Assembly: GCA_040222855.1 (NCBI GenBank)
Contig: JAVKCD010000025.1
Coordinates: 62,001 to 126,000, forward strand
DNA from: Phycisphaeraceae bacterium
Lineage (GTDB): Bacteria > Planctomycetota > Phycisphaerae > Phycisphaerales > Phycisphaeraceae
DNA length: 64,000 nt
Direction of reading: 5' to 3'
Below the pieces are notes generated by a model that had not been told where the DNA came from, ran no database searches, and saw nothing but the letters and a program-made list of their open reading frames with translations. A program made the translations under genes and the position numbers. Positions 27,778 through 37,912 of the stretch are shown one piece after another; position 1 is the stretch's first letter, and each line of letters opens with the position of its first letter.

Positions 27778-29769
27778 TCACGGCTTGCGGATGCTCAGCG
27801 TCAGCATGACTTCGCCGGAGACCTCAAGCCCTGTGTCCAGTCGCGACTCGATCAGCTTCGGCAGCATCGTCGCTCGCGTCGATGTGGCCGTCATGATCTG
27901 CGACGACACACTGCCCGGCAGATCACGCATCTCGGCACCATCCATCGCCACCCCGCCACTCGCTGGCATCGTTGCCGTGGCATAAAGCGACATCGCGGGC
28001 AGATTCTCCATCGTCTCGATCACGTCAAACAGCTCATCCACACCGTCTACATCAAACCGGTGCATCCGCGTCTGCATCCACAGCCGGCGATACGACCCGA
28101 TCCCGCCCACCATCACAGGGACATCCATCTCCCCCGCATTCTCCGGCACCGGTAGCGTGATCCGCACCGTCCGAAGCTCCCCGCGATAGGGCAGCAGGTC
28201 CACCAGGATCACGGCCTCTTCCCCAGGGGCCACGACGTTCCGCTCAAACCGAACGCCCTCGATCATCCCCGCATCCAGCCCTCGCCTTACCTCCAGGGCC
28301 ATCTCGACCGACGCCAGCCTTAGCTGCTCGAACGGATTGCTCATCCCCATCCCGATCACCGGGACTACGGTCGAAAACAACGCCTCGAACCCGCCGCCCG
28401 CCGTCGTGTTCGACACCTCCACCGACCGACCGCCTTGAAACCCGATCGTCATCCGGTAGTCCATCGTGTGCTCGGCTGGCGGAGTCTGAATTGCCGTCAA
28501 CGACTGCGCCGCGCAGATCAGCGAGAGGATCGGCGTGTAAAGCGGGTGTCGAGCAATCTGATACGCGTAAGCACGATCCGGTTGACCGTCCATCTGAACG
28601 TCAACCTTCATATCCGCGAACACATGCTCGATCGAACCTCGTCCCGCTACAGCCGTCGTCTCATCCTGCATCAGCGTGCCCGCCACCCGCAGAGGAGTCC
28701 CACGCTTAAAACTGATCTGCAAACTCGGCACAATGAAGTGCACATAGCCGCTGGCCATTGGCAGCGCCGTCGAACCCTCCCCCATCATCGCGTGGCCAAA
28801 CGCCAGCACCGTGCCATCGGGACGCACGTCCGTCACCGTCCCGACACCCGCCAGGTCCAGATCACCCGTCGTCAGCGGGATCGCCAGCACCGACCCCGCC
28901 GTGATCGGAGCCTCTCGGTCGATCCACTGAGGAGGCGGGCCCACCGCACCGCCACCCGCCACGAAGCGCAGTAACCCTTCGCCCCCGCCCATGGGCAAGC
29001 CAGCCGACAGCAAACCCTCAGGGACACCCGCCACCGGAATCGACATTGGACGCTGCACGTCCCCCGCCTCAAGCCGACGCCCGGTACCCACCAGCGTCCA
29101 TCGCTTGAGCAACTGCTCCCAGAGTTCAGTCGAGGCCCGCACTGACTCGCGCTCGCTGTCCTCCCCCAAGGCTCGCATCATCCGCCGGACATCCCCCAAT
29201 GCCCGCGCCGAGGCCTGCGCATAGTCCACCGGATCACGACCGATTCGCTCGCCCACCGGGATCATCTGCTCAATCGGCTGCACGCCGATGAGGCAACCCT
29301 TGGCAAATGCAAACCCGTAGGCAAACGCGCCGATCAACCGACCGCCACCTAGCTCGGCCTCAGGGTCGTTCGGCTCGGGGCCATCCCACAGATAGATCGG
29401 CGACCCCGACATCCCCTGCACCGGGCCCGATTCGAGCATCCGCGGGTCTTCCGACCGCAGCCAGATCACCGCGAGTCCCGGCCCGCTTCGCTTCACGACG
29501 CTGAGCACCTCGACCTCAAACGGCTCGATGTTCGTCCCCGAAAACACCGTCAGGCAGACCCCCCGCATCCCCGGCCGCACCTCATCCACCGGCATGATGG
29601 CCGTCGCCCGTTCCGGCACCAGGATCACCGAGGGATCAGGCATGACCGGGTTGGCAACCACCATCCGGCTCAGGCCCGGAACCAGCACGAGACACACAAC
29701 CAGCACGCCGATGCGCAGGATCAACACCCACGGAGCGTATCGGTCAACAGGGGGGATGACAACCGCCAC
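27778..29769 (-). CDS. SpoIVB-type peptidase S55 domain protein, exported
   Basis: A protein of 663 residues starting at GTG, with a membrane/signal segment at about residues 14-40 ending VVA. The S55-like domain reads RPGMRGVCLTVFSGTNIEPFEVEVL, then GPVQGMSGSPIYL with the candidate catalytic Ser, and GRLIGAFAYGFAF. GMSGSP is the family hallmark. The later two thirds hold two more beta-rich regions (ITAGSVLAIPLTTGDLDLAGVGTVT) of unclear family. It sits directly upstream of the propeller/Fn3 gene with an overlap of a few bases. Known SpoIVB acts in sporulation signalling; planctomycetes do not sporulate, so its role here is open. Confidence 0.8.
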   Translation of the reverse strand: MAVVIPPVDRYAPWVLILRIGVLVVCLVLVPGLSRMVVANPVMPDPSVILVPERATAIMPVDEVRPGMRGVCLTVFSGTNIEPFEVEVLSVVKRSGPGLAVIWLRSEDPRMLESGPVQGMSGSPIYLWDGPEPNDPEAELGGGRLIGAFAYGFAFAKGCLIGVQPIEQMIPVGERIGRDPVDYAQASARALGDVRRMMRALGEDSERESVRASTELWEQLLKRWTLVGTGRRLEAGDVQRPMSIPVAGVPEGLLSAGLPMGGGEGLLRFVAGGGAVGPPPQWIDREAPITAGSVLAIPLTTGDLDLAGVGTVTDVRPDGTVLAFGHAMMGEGSTALPMASGYVHFIVPSLQISFKRGTPLRVAGTLMQDETTAVAGRGSIEHVFADMKVDVQMDGQPDRAYAYQIARHPLYTPILSLICAAQSLTAIQTPPAEHTMDYRMTIGFQGGRSVEVSNTTAGGGFEALFSTVVPVIGMGMSNPFEQLRLASVEMALEVRRGLDAGMIEGVRFERNVVAPGEEAVILVDLLPYRGELRTVRITLPVPENAGEMDVPVMVGGIGSYRRLWMQTRMHRFDVDGVDELFDVIETMENLPAMSLYATATMPASGGVAMDGAEMRDLPGSVSSQIMTATSTRATMLPKLIESRLDTGLEVSGEVMLTLSIRKP

Positions 29770-29879
29770 CCTTCCCCGATGTCATCGGTCTGCAAGGGTC
29801 GTCAAAACAGATAGCTATACTCGCTATCGTCAACCCCGCCGCTGATTCGAGCCCACGGGCAGCGCGGCACGAGCAGCTT

Positions 29880-30650
29880 ATGGACGACGCCATCAAAGCC
29901 CGCTGCGAAGAAGCCCTCGGCCACACCTTCGCCAACCCCGACCTCCTCGAACGCGCCCTCACCCACGCCTCCAGCACCGGCGAACGTCTCGACAGCAACG
30001 AACGCTACGAGTTCCTGGGCGACGCCATCCTCGGGCAGGTCGTCTGCGAATACCTGTTCCACGAACTCCCCGAAGAGCAGGAAGGCGAGCTCACCAAGAT
30101 CAAGAGCGCCGTCGTCAGCCGCCGCGCCTGCGCTACCGTCAGCCGCAAGCTCGGACTCCCGAAGATGCTCAGCCTCGGCAAGGGCATGCACACCACCGCA
30201 GCGCTCCCGCAGTCGGTGGCCGCAGCCGTCTATGAGTCGGTGATCGCCGCCATCTACCTCGACGCTGGCATCGAGCCCGCCCGAGCCTTCATCCTTCGCA
30301 CTATGACGCCTGTGCTCGAAGAGTGCACCCAGTCCCTCCACCAGCACAACTTCAAGTCCGTCCTCCAGCACTACACCCAGCGGCACCAGCCCGCCAACCC
30401 CAGCTACGTCCTCCTCGACGAGAAGGGCCCCGACCACGCCAAAGCCTTCGAGGTCTGCGTCGAGATCGCGGGGTTCCGCTTCGACTCAGCTTGGGCAAAC
30501 AACAAGAAAGAAGCCGAACAAAAAGCCGCCCTCCAGGCGCTCACCGACATGGATATCGCCAGCCTCAGCGAAGACGGCACCATCACCATCCACGAAGACC
30601 GCTACGACCAGCCGCCCCGGATCGATCAGCTCTCATCCGATTCAGGCTGA
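29880..30650 (+). CDS. rnc: Ribonuclease III
   Basis: It cuts double-stranded RNA and matures rRNA. It has 256 residues. The signature NERYEFLGDAILGQVV near residue 40 carries acidic metal ligands, and YESVIAAIYLDAG the second set. A C-terminal double-stranded RNA binding domain ends with AWANNKKEAEQKAALQAL. The start is the ATG at 29880 without a strong ribosome binding site. It diverges from the S55 gene and overlaps the convergent DUF2934 gene by 9 bp. Confidence 0.95.
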   Translation: MDDAIKARCEEALGHTFANPDLLERALTHASSTGERLDSNERYEFLGDAILGQVVCEYLFHELPEEQEGELTKIKSAVVSRRACATVSRKLGLPKMLSLGKGMHTTAALPQSVAAAVYESVIAAIYLDAGIEPARAFILRTMTPVLEECTQSLHQHNFKSVLQHYTQRHQPANPSYVLLDEKGPDHAKAFEVCVEIAGFRFDSAWANNKKEAEQKAALQALTDMDIASLSEDGTITIHEDRYDQPPRIDQLSSDSG

Positions 30651-30908
30651 TTGCCGAAGCTCAGACTCGGCACGCACCCAGTTCTCGAACTCGCGGCCTC
30701 GAGGCTTGCCCTGAGCCAGCCACAAAAAATAGGCCCGGTTCGCGATCTGGTCGTGCGTTAGCGTCACCACCACGCTTGGCTTGACTGTCGCTTGGTCCTT
30801 CAGCGACGTCTTGCTCGCGGCGCGAGCCGCCTTCACCACGCTCTTGACGGCCGCCTTCGCCTCACCCACGGTCCGACGCGCTCGGCCAGTTGTGCTCTTT
30901 CGTGCCAT
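30642..30908 (-). CDS. DUF2934 protein with Lys/Ala-rich tail
   Basis: A protein of 88 residues. GGAG nine bases upstream supports the ATG at 30908. The first 45 residues are rich in Lys, Arg and Ala (GRARRTVGEAKAAVKSVVKAA), like a histone H1-type tail; the C-terminal part (IANRAYFLWLAQGKPRGREF then NWVRAESEL) is a DUF2934 domain. Nucleic-acid binding is an inference from charge. It converges with rnc, overlapping it by nine bases. Confidence 0.8.
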   Translation of the reverse strand: MARKSTTGRARRTVGEAKAAVKSVVKAARAASKTSLKDQATVKPSVVVTLTHDQIANRAYFLWLAQGKPRGREFENWVRAESELRQSA

Positions 30909-31049
30909 CGCATGAATCTCCTTAGCCTTGGGGAACGTCGTCGCCGGGACCCGAATCGGTCTCACACGGCGATGACCAACCCCATTATCGGCCCTTGCTT
31001 GCTCGAAACCTCAGTAATCCATAACCCAAGCCGCCTAGTGGTCTTGCGG

Positions 31050-31559
31050 TCACGAAAGCTCCTTGATCCGCTGGAGCACCTCCGCGTCGTGACCCGGAAC
31101 CTTCACCTTGTCCCACCGCTCGGCGACCTTCCCGTCCGGGTCGATCAGGTAGGTCGTCCGCACCACCCCCATGTACTTCTTGCCGTACATGCTCTTTTCC
31201 TGCCAGACCCCGTACTTGGCACAGATCGAGGCGTCGGGGTCCGCGAGCAGGGTGAAGTTCAGGTCGTGTTTCGCGATGAACTTCGTGTGCGATGTCTCAT
31301 CATCCGGGCTGACGCCCAGGATCACCGCTTTCGACTTCCTGAACTTCGGCAGCCCATCTCGAAACTGGCACGCCTGCTTCGTGCACCCCGACGTGTCATC
31401 CTTGGGATAGAAGTAGAGCACGACCCACTTGCCCTTGTAATCAGCGAGCTTGTGCGCCTTGCCGTCCTCGTCCTTCAGGCTCAGCGCGGGGGCTTTTTTG
31501 CCGACTTCTGTCAGCGGCTTGGTCATATCCGATGAAACTCGTTCAATTGTCGTTGGCAT
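31050..31559 (-). CDS. bcp: Thioredoxin-dependent peroxiredoxin (Bcp type)
   Basis: It reduces peroxides. It has 169 residues; GGAG stands eight bases before the ATG at 31559. YFYPKDDTSGCTKQACQFRD holds the peroxidatic Cys and the second Cys five residues later, the atypical 2-Cys Bcp arrangement. ILGVSPDDETSHTKFI and LLADPDASICAKYGVW are conserved too. An in-frame ATG at 31526 is possible. Confidence 0.93.
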   Translation of the reverse strand: MPTTIERVSSDMTKPLTEVGKKAPALSLKDEDGKAHKLADYKGKWVVLYFYPKDDTSGCTKQACQFRDGLPKFRKSKAVILGVSPDDETSHTKFIAKHDLNFTLLADPDASICAKYGVWQEKSMYGKKYMGVVRTTYLIDPDGKVAERWDKVKVPGHDAEVLQRIKELS

Positions 31560-31649
31560 ATCATGCTCCAGGTCTTATGGTGGTTCTAGGAAAGGCCCGC
31601 TATCGCCCGATGATAGCGCAGCACGATGCTCAGAGGGAAAGGATCAGTC

Positions 31650-32408
31650 ATGTTTTCCAAGCCCGGAATCCGCCACCGTTCTCAGCGACCGGCGTTCACA
31701 CTCATCGAACTGCTCGTCGTCATCTCCATCATCGCCCTGCTCATCGGCATCCTGCTCCCGGCCCTCTCAGCAGCCCGCAACACCGCTCGCAACATCACCT
31801 GCGGCTCCAGCGTCCGCCAGTTCGGCATCGCGATGCAGACCTACCTCATCGACCACCGCGACACCTATTTCTGGCGTGCCCCGAATGAGTTCATCAATGA
31901 CTTCGGTATGGAGTGGTACGCATGGGGAGGCCGCGAATCCGGCAACGCCCACACTGGCCAGCTCATCTTCAACAACCTCTCGCCTCGCCCCCTCAACCGC
32001 TACATGGGCGAGTCCATTGAGGCCTTCCAATGCCCCTTCGACACGGATCCTGTCGCCTGGTCCGTCTTCGAGGACCAGACCTACACCCACTTCGACCTTG
32101 TCGGCAACTCCTACAACTTCAACGCAACCGGCCGACCCAACACCCACTTCGTTCCCGACGGCTGGGGTCTCGCTGGCCGCCGCTCGGCAGCGCTCTTCAC
32201 GCCCTCCGAGTCCCCTGTGTTCTTCGATGCCTCGGGTGCCAAAGCCGCCCCCAACACCGAGGTCTGGCACGCTGACGACAAACTCAACCTCGGTTTCGCC
32301 GACGGGCACGTCAAGTTCCGCGCGATGCCCGAAGAAACCGATCCCGATATCGACTGGGTTGAGCCTTCGGACGACTGGATCGTCACCACCGTCTTCGCCG
32401 CCCCCTAA
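31650..32408 (+). CDS. Prepilin-type (pseudopilin) protein with H-X9-DG-like end
   Basis: A protein of 252 residues. AAAGGA before the ATG at 31650 sets the start. PAFTLIELLVVISIIALLIGILLPALS is a type IV prepilin signal with cleavage before Phe and Glu at +5. A globular domain follows with LGFADGHVKF near the C-terminus, the mark of the planctomycete pseudopilin family (DUF1559-like). It would be exported through a type II or type IV pilus-like system and stay membrane bound. No secretion genes are beside it. Confidence 0.88.
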   Translation: MFSKPGIRHRSQRPAFTLIELLVVISIIALLIGILLPALSAARNTARNITCGSSVRQFGIAMQTYLIDHRDTYFWRAPNEFINDFGMEWYAWGGRESGNAHTGQLIFNNLSPRPLNRYMGESIEAFQCPFDTDPVAWSVFEDQTYTHFDLVGNSYNFNATGRPNTHFVPDGWGLAGRRSAALFTPSESPVFFDASGAKAAPNTEVWHADDKLNLGFADGHVKFRAMPEETDPDIDWVEPSDDWIVTTVFAAP

Positions 32409-32498
32409 GCCAAACCAAGTCCTCCCGCCGTTATACTCAACTCTCCACAACCCGCCTCGGGTCAAGTGCTACTCGCCTCGACTCGATGATGCCCCTGA

Positions 32499-33614
<1,116 letters not shown>

Positions 33615-33678
33615 TCGCCGCGGCGATCTTCAAGCGCCCCCGGTCTTCTAGAACGATGATTTTCCTGCGGTTTCCTGC

Positions 33679-33706
33679 TTGCACAGATTCAAGTCGTCGC
33701 TATGAT
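33679..33706 (+). promoter_or_regulatory. Putative promoter of the dap operon
   Basis: TTGCAC (33679-33684) and TATGAT (33701-33706) with a 16-bp spacer. Transcription would start near 33713, a few bases before a small Lys-rich frame at 33716. Confidence 0.5.
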
Positions 33707-33715
33707 CTCGCCGTT

Positions 33716-33775
33716 ATGAGTCACATGACCGCCGACATCAAACCCAAATCCAAACGCGCACTCAAACGCGCCTGA
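33716..33775 (+). CDS. Possible 19-codon Lys-rich leader peptide before dapB
   Basis: ATG to TGA, 19 codons, ending in KPKSKRALKRA; four of the last eleven codons are Lys and two are Arg. It begins within a few bases of the predicted transcription start, so it would be leaderless. Hairpins follow downstream (CCGC/GCGG near 33785, and CCCGAC/GTCGGG enclosing GGTGT/ACACC near 33845-33893, just ahead of the dapB ribosome binding site), but no T-tract. A lysine-sensing leader is an inference. Confidence 0.4.
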   Translation: MSHMTADIKPKSKRALKRA

Positions 33776-33902
33776 TGTCACTTCCGCGTTCTGCGGACCT
33801 CTGACCTAGCGGTCACCCACAACTGACAACTTCAAGAATCGCCCGACCCGCAGACGGTGTTTTCGCACACCCGCACAGCGTCGGGCTCACCAGGAGAGCA
33901 CC

Positions 33903-34616
33903 ATGCTCGCCCCGCAACGCTTTCTGATCATCGGTGCCGGCAAGACCGGTGGACACGTCCCCAGCGCCCTCCCGCCCGATGCCGCCATCGACATCGCTAC
34001 CACCCGCATGCCCCTCACCGAGCAGCGCCTCGCCGATGCCGATGCCGTGATCGTCTTTGTGCCTCCAGCCGCCATGCCGGACCTCATCGACCCGCTCCTC
34101 GACGCCCGGCTCCCCGCTGTCATCGGCACCACCGGCGTCACCTGGCCCGCCGACCTCGACACTCGCCTCCGCCTCGCCCAGACCCCCTGGCTCGTAGGCT
34201 CCAACTTCAGCCTTGGAATGAACCTGATGTTTCTCATGGCCGAACTCCTTGGCCGCAGTCAGCAGCTCGCCCCCGAAGCCTTCGTGGGTTCAACAACCGC
34301 CATCCACGAAACCCATCACATCCACAAGAAGGACAAGCCCTCCGGCTCCGCGCTGCGTCTGCGTGACGCTTTCGTCGACGCATCGCTCCCGATCACTGCC
34401 GAGCGCACCGGCGACGTCGCCGGTCATCACGAACTCCGCATGACCCTGCCCCACGAAACCCTCACCGTGACCCATGACGTCGCCGACCGCGCCGTCTTTG
34501 CACAGGGTGCCGCGTGGGCCGCTCAGCACCTCCTGCCCGGCCTTCCCGCCGGCTTTCACCGTTTTGAAGATCAACTCCGCCAACACCTCAGGAACCAACA
34601 CCATGAATCCGTTTAA
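33903..34616 (+). CDS. dapB: 4-hydroxy-tetrahydrodipicolinate reductase
   Basis: It reduces the dihydrodipicolinate-type product in the lysine/diaminopimelate pathway with NAD(P)H. It has 237 residues, with an N-terminal nucleotide fold (FLIIGAGKTGGHVP), a GTTGVTW turn, SNFSLGMNLMFLMA, and the family signature HETHHIHKKDKPSGSA with the catalytic His and Lys. AGGAGAG precedes the ATG. It overlaps dapA by 14 bp, so the two are coupled. Confidence 0.95.
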   Translation: MLAPQRFLIIGAGKTGGHVPSALPPDAAIDIATTRMPLTEQRLADADAVIVFVPPAAMPDLIDPLLDARLPAVIGTTGVTWPADLDTRLRLAQTPWLVGSNFSLGMNLMFLMAELLGRSQQLAPEAFVGSTTAIHETHHIHKKDKPSGSALRLRDAFVDASLPITAERTGDVAGHHELRMTLPHETLTVTHDVADRAVFAQGAAWAAQHLLPGLPAGFHRFEDQLRQHLRNQHHESV

Positions 34617-35484
34617 CACCACCGTCTGGACCGCCTGCATCACGCCTCTGACCACCAACGCCGCTGCCGTCGACTACGCCAGCTTCGAGCAGACCCTCCG
34701 CCGACAGGAAGCCGCTGGCAACGGCATCCTCCTCCTGGGCACAACCGGCGAAGGCGCTTCACTCAGCTCTGAGGAGAAGCGGCAGATCATCCGCTGGGCC
34801 ACGACGCTCGGGCTCAATGTCCCGGTCATGGTCGGCGTCCCCGGCTATCAGTTCGCGGATGCCCTCAACTGCGTCGAGTGGCTCCGCGGGACTCACGCTG
34901 ACGCGCTGCTCGTCCCGACCCCCTGCTACACCAAGCCCGGCCGCCACGGACAGGCCGCCTGGTTCCGTTCGATGCTCGACGCGGCTGGCCGCCCCTGCAT
35001 GCTCTACAACGTCCCGTCGCGCTCAGGCGTCGCCCTCGCCACCGACGCTGTCCGTGACATCGCCGATCACCCCAACTGCTGGTCGATCAAGGAAGCCTCC
35101 GGATCGATCGATCGCTTCAACGAGTTCGCCGAGACGGGCCTGGCGATCTACTCCGGCAACGATGACATCATGCCCGACATCGGCCCTCGCGGGGCCGCCG
35201 GTCTTGTGTCCGTCGCTTCCAACCTTTGGCCCGAGCAGACCCTCGACTACGCCCGCCGGTGTATCACCGGAACGCTCAGCGTCGACGAACGCCAACTCTG
35301 GTCCGCCGCCATCGCCGAGCTCTTCCGCGCGTCCAACCCTGTCCCCGCCAAGCGTGCCATGCACGCCCTCGGCCTCATCGCGACCCCTGCCCTGCGTCCA
35401 CCCCTCCACGGCGACGACCTCGACGACCTGAGCCCACTCCTGTCATACTCCGCAGAGATTCAGGAGACCACCGTTGCCGCTTGA
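34603..35484 (+). CDS. dapA: 4-hydroxy-tetrahydrodipicolinate synthase
   Basis: It condenses aspartate semialdehyde with pyruvate. It has 293 residues as a TIM barrel. GTTGEGASLSSEE is the pyruvate-binding loop, MLYNVPSRSG holds the catalytic Tyr, and WSIKEASGSI the Schiff-base Lys. The ATG at 34603 lies inside dapB and the 3' end overlaps dapD by 11 bp. Confidence 0.95.
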   Translation: MNPFNTTVWTACITPLTTNAAAVDYASFEQTLRRQEAAGNGILLLGTTGEGASLSSEEKRQIIRWATTLGLNVPVMVGVPGYQFADALNCVEWLRGTHADALLVPTPCYTKPGRHGQAAWFRSMLDAAGRPCMLYNVPSRSGVALATDAVRDIADHPNCWSIKEASGSIDRFNEFAETGLAIYSGNDDIMPDIGPRGAAGLVSVASNLWPEQTLDYARRCITGTLSVDERQLWSAAIAELFRASNPVPAKRAMHALGLIATPALRPPLHGDDLDDLSPLLSYSAEIQETTVAA

Positions 35485-36223
35485 TGACCTTTCCAACCAT
35501 GACTTTCTAAGACAGCTCGAATCAGGCGAACGCCGCGTCGCCGCCCGCGCCGAGGACGGCACATGGACCGTCAACGAGGATGTCAAACGTCGCATCCTCG
35601 AAGTCTTCCGAACTTCCGAGCTTGCCGCCTTCGAGGGCGGGTCGGTCGATAAAGCCGATCTTGGACCGCGCCGCTTCCATGTCGAAGACGGCATCCGCCA
35701 GATCCCGGGCGGGACCGCCGTGCGCGCCGGGGCGCATGTCGCCCGAGGCGTCGTCATCTGCCCGCCAGCCTGGGTCAACATCGGGGCCTTCGTCGACAGC
35801 GACACGATGATCGATTCCCACAGCCTCGTCGGTTCCTGCGCCCAGGTCGGCCAGCGCGTTCATCTCGCGGCCGGCGCTCAACTCGGCGGGGTCCTCGAAC
35901 CCATCGGCAACCGCCCGGTCATCATCGAGGACGACTGCTTCATCGGCACCCAGGCTGCCGTCGTCGAAGGCGTGATCGTCCGCCGCGGCGCCGTCCTTGC
36001 CCCGGGCGTGCTGCTTACCGCCGCCGTCACGCTGTACGACGCCGTCCACCAGACCACCCTGAAAGGCGAAGTCCCCGAGAACGCCGTCGTCGTCCCCGGC
36101 TCCCGGCCCGCCACCTCCGACTGGGCCCGTAAACACGGCCTGCAACTCAACTGCCCCATCATCGCCAAGTACCGCGACCCCGGCACCGACGCGGCGCTGA
36201 TGCTGGAGGAGGCGCTGCGGTGA
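35474..36223 (+). CDS. dapD: Tetrahydrodipicolinate N-succinyltransferase
   Basis: It succinylates tetrahydrodipicolinate with succinyl-CoA, which means this organism uses the succinylase branch. It has 249 residues with left-handed beta-helix repeats (GAHVARGVVICPPAWVNIGAF, GTQAAVVEGVIVRRGAVLAPG). The start is TTG at 35474, after CAGGAGA, and overlaps dapA. It completes a dapB-dapA-dapD operon. Confidence 0.92.
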   Translation: MPLDDLSNHDFLRQLESGERRVAARAEDGTWTVNEDVKRRILEVFRTSELAAFEGGSVDKADLGPRRFHVEDGIRQIPGGTAVRAGAHVARGVVICPPAWVNIGAFVDSDTMIDSHSLVGSCAQVGQRVHLAAGAQLGGVLEPIGNRPVIIEDDCFIGTQAAVVEGVIVRRGAVLAPGVLLTAAVTLYDAVHQTTLKGEVPENAVVVPGSRPATSDWARKHGLQLNCPIIAKYRDPGTDAALMLEEALR

Positions 36224-36242
36224 GTCGACCCGGCTGAAGAGG

Positions 36243-36875
36243 TTACTGGACACGAACCTCTAAACGATCGCCAGCCTTCAGGATGTTGAAGTCCGGCAAG
36301 GATTGAAGGCTTCCATCTGTTCGGTAAAGCGCCTCATAATCAGCGCTCACGCGCGTGATTTCCACGCGGTCATCTGGCTCGCATCGAGGACCGACGGAAG
36401 CGATCAGTTGTCTCATGCTGATCGGCTCAGATTGCTGATTGGTAAGCTTAAAAGCACCAGGAAGGCGAACATCGCCCTCTATGTAGACAAACTCATTCGC
36501 TACAGGTTCAACGAGATTGAGCGTGTCACGAGCCACGCTCTTCACCACCAGCACATCCCCTTCCTCCACATACCTAATATCACGGTTCTCCTGCTTGAAG
36601 TCGATCGTGACCACATCCACACGCCCGTTACGATCCGTGATCTGTACCTCAAACACCGTGTTGTCACCACCAGCAATGCCGGCTGAAGCGATCAGTTGCA
36701 GGACCGTTAGTTTCTGGCCTTCTGGGATCGCAAACGCACCCGGTCGGCTGACATCGCGATTGATCGTGCTGAACCGATATTCGGGTTCGGATTGTGGTCC
36801 GAGTAAGTACCAGCACCCAACAGCTGTCACGACTGCGATGAGTAGTCCCGCGATCCCCAGCTCTTTCCTGCTCAT
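36243..36875 (-). CDS. Stand-alone SLBB-domain membrane protein
   Basis: A protein of 210 residues. The ATG at 36875 (GGAG upstream) opens a membrane anchor (IAGLLIAVVTAVGCWYLLG). Two SLBB beta-grasp domains follow: SRPGAFAIPEGQKLTVLQLI with ASAGI, then EGDVRLPGAFKLTN and RQLIASVG. SLBB domains are typical of polysaccharide export proteins (Wza type) but the export (PES) domain is missing. The gene is visibly less GC-rich than its neighbours, hinting at transfer. It lies between dapD and the divergent fcl; a role in exopolysaccharide export is an inference. Confidence 0.75.
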   Translation of the reverse strand: MSRKELGIAGLLIAVVTAVGCWYLLGPQSEPEYRFSTINRDVSRPGAFAIPEGQKLTVLQLIASAGIAGGDNTVFEVQITDRNGRVDVVTIDFKQENRDIRYVEEGDVLVVKSVARDTLNLVEPVANEFVYIEGDVRLPGAFKLTNQQSEPISMRQLIASVGPRCEPDDRVEITRVSADYEALYRTDGSLQSLPDFNILKAGDRLEVRVQ

Positions 36876-36946
36876 CTCATGGCTCCGGAGGGAGGAAACC
36901 GGTCTTAGATTCCGATACAACTTAGCTTTGCATACGGAGGCATTCA

Positions 36947-37909
36947 ATGGATTTCTCACAACACCGCTTCGTGGTCACTGGCGGGGCCGGATTTCTTGGG
37001 CAGGCGCTCTGCGGAAAGCTTCGTGAGCGGGGCGTCGCCGATGACCGGCTTTTTGTCCCACGCAGGAAGGATTACGACCTCACCCTCGAGGCCGATGTCG
37101 CGCGGCTCTACAAGGACGCGAAGCCTGATGTGGTGATTCATCTTGCCGCGGAGGTGGGCGGGATCGGGGCCAATCGTGATCACCCGGGGCGTTTTTTCTT
37201 CGCCAACGCTGCTATGGGCATGCACCTGATCGAGCACGGGCGTGCGAACAGGATCGCCAAGTTCGTGCAGACAGGGACCGTCTGCGCGTACCCCAAGTTC
37301 GCTGAGGTGCCGTTCAATGAGGACGCTATTTGGGACGGTTTCCCCGAGGAGACCAATGCGCCGTATGGGGTTGCCAAGAAGTCGCTGTTTGTGATGCTTG
37401 ATGGGTACAAGCGGGAGTACGGTCTCGACTCGTCGGTGGTCGTGCCGGTGAATCTGTACGGGCCGAACGACAACTTTGATCTGCACACCTCGCACGTGAT
37501 TCCGGCGCTGATCCGCAAGTGTGTGGAGGCGAAGAACGCGAAGGCTGATCACATCGTCTGCTGGGGGACGGGCTCGGCGTCTCGTGAGTTTTTGTATGTG
37601 GACGACGCCGCGGAGGGGATTCTGGTGGCGACGGAGAAGATGGACGACCCGACGCCGATCAATCTGGGCACCGGGTCTGAAATCACAATCAAGAATCTGG
37701 TGGAGCTGATCGTGAGGCTCACCGGTTTCGAGGGGGAGATTGTCTGGGACGCGACCAAGCCGGATGGGCAGCCGCGGCGGTGTCTGGATACGTCCAAAGC
37801 GGAGAGACTGCTGGGCTGGAAAGCTCAGGTCGACCTTGAAACCGGGCTGCGGAACACGATTGAGTGGTTCCTCAAGCAGGACGAGGTCCGCGAAGTCGTT
37901 TACGGTTAG
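36947..37909 (+). CDS. fcl: GDP-L-fucose synthase
   Basis: It performs epimerisation and reduction of the Gmd product to GDP-fucose. It has 320 residues; GGAGG sits before the ATG. VVTGGAGFLGQALCGKL is the NADP fold, AAEVGGIGANRDHPGRF a family hallmark, and APYGVAKKSLFVMLDGY holds the catalytic Tyr-x-x-x-Lys. SREFLYVDDAAEGI and DGQPRRCLDTSKAERLLGW are conserved. It is followed by ribF after 3 bp. Confidence 0.95.
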   Translation: MDFSQHRFVVTGGAGFLGQALCGKLRERGVADDRLFVPRRKDYDLTLEADVARLYKDAKPDVVIHLAAEVGGIGANRDHPGRFFFANAAMGMHLIEHGRANRIAKFVQTGTVCAYPKFAEVPFNEDAIWDGFPEETNAPYGVAKKSLFVMLDGYKREYGLDSSVVVPVNLYGPNDNFDLHTSHVIPALIRKCVEAKNAKADHIVCWGTGSASREFLYVDDAAEGILVATEKMDDPTPINLGTGSEITIKNLVELIVRLTGFEGEIVWDATKPDGQPRRCLDTSKAERLLGWKAQVDLETGLRNTIEWFLKQDEVREVVYG

Positions 37910-37912
37910 GGC

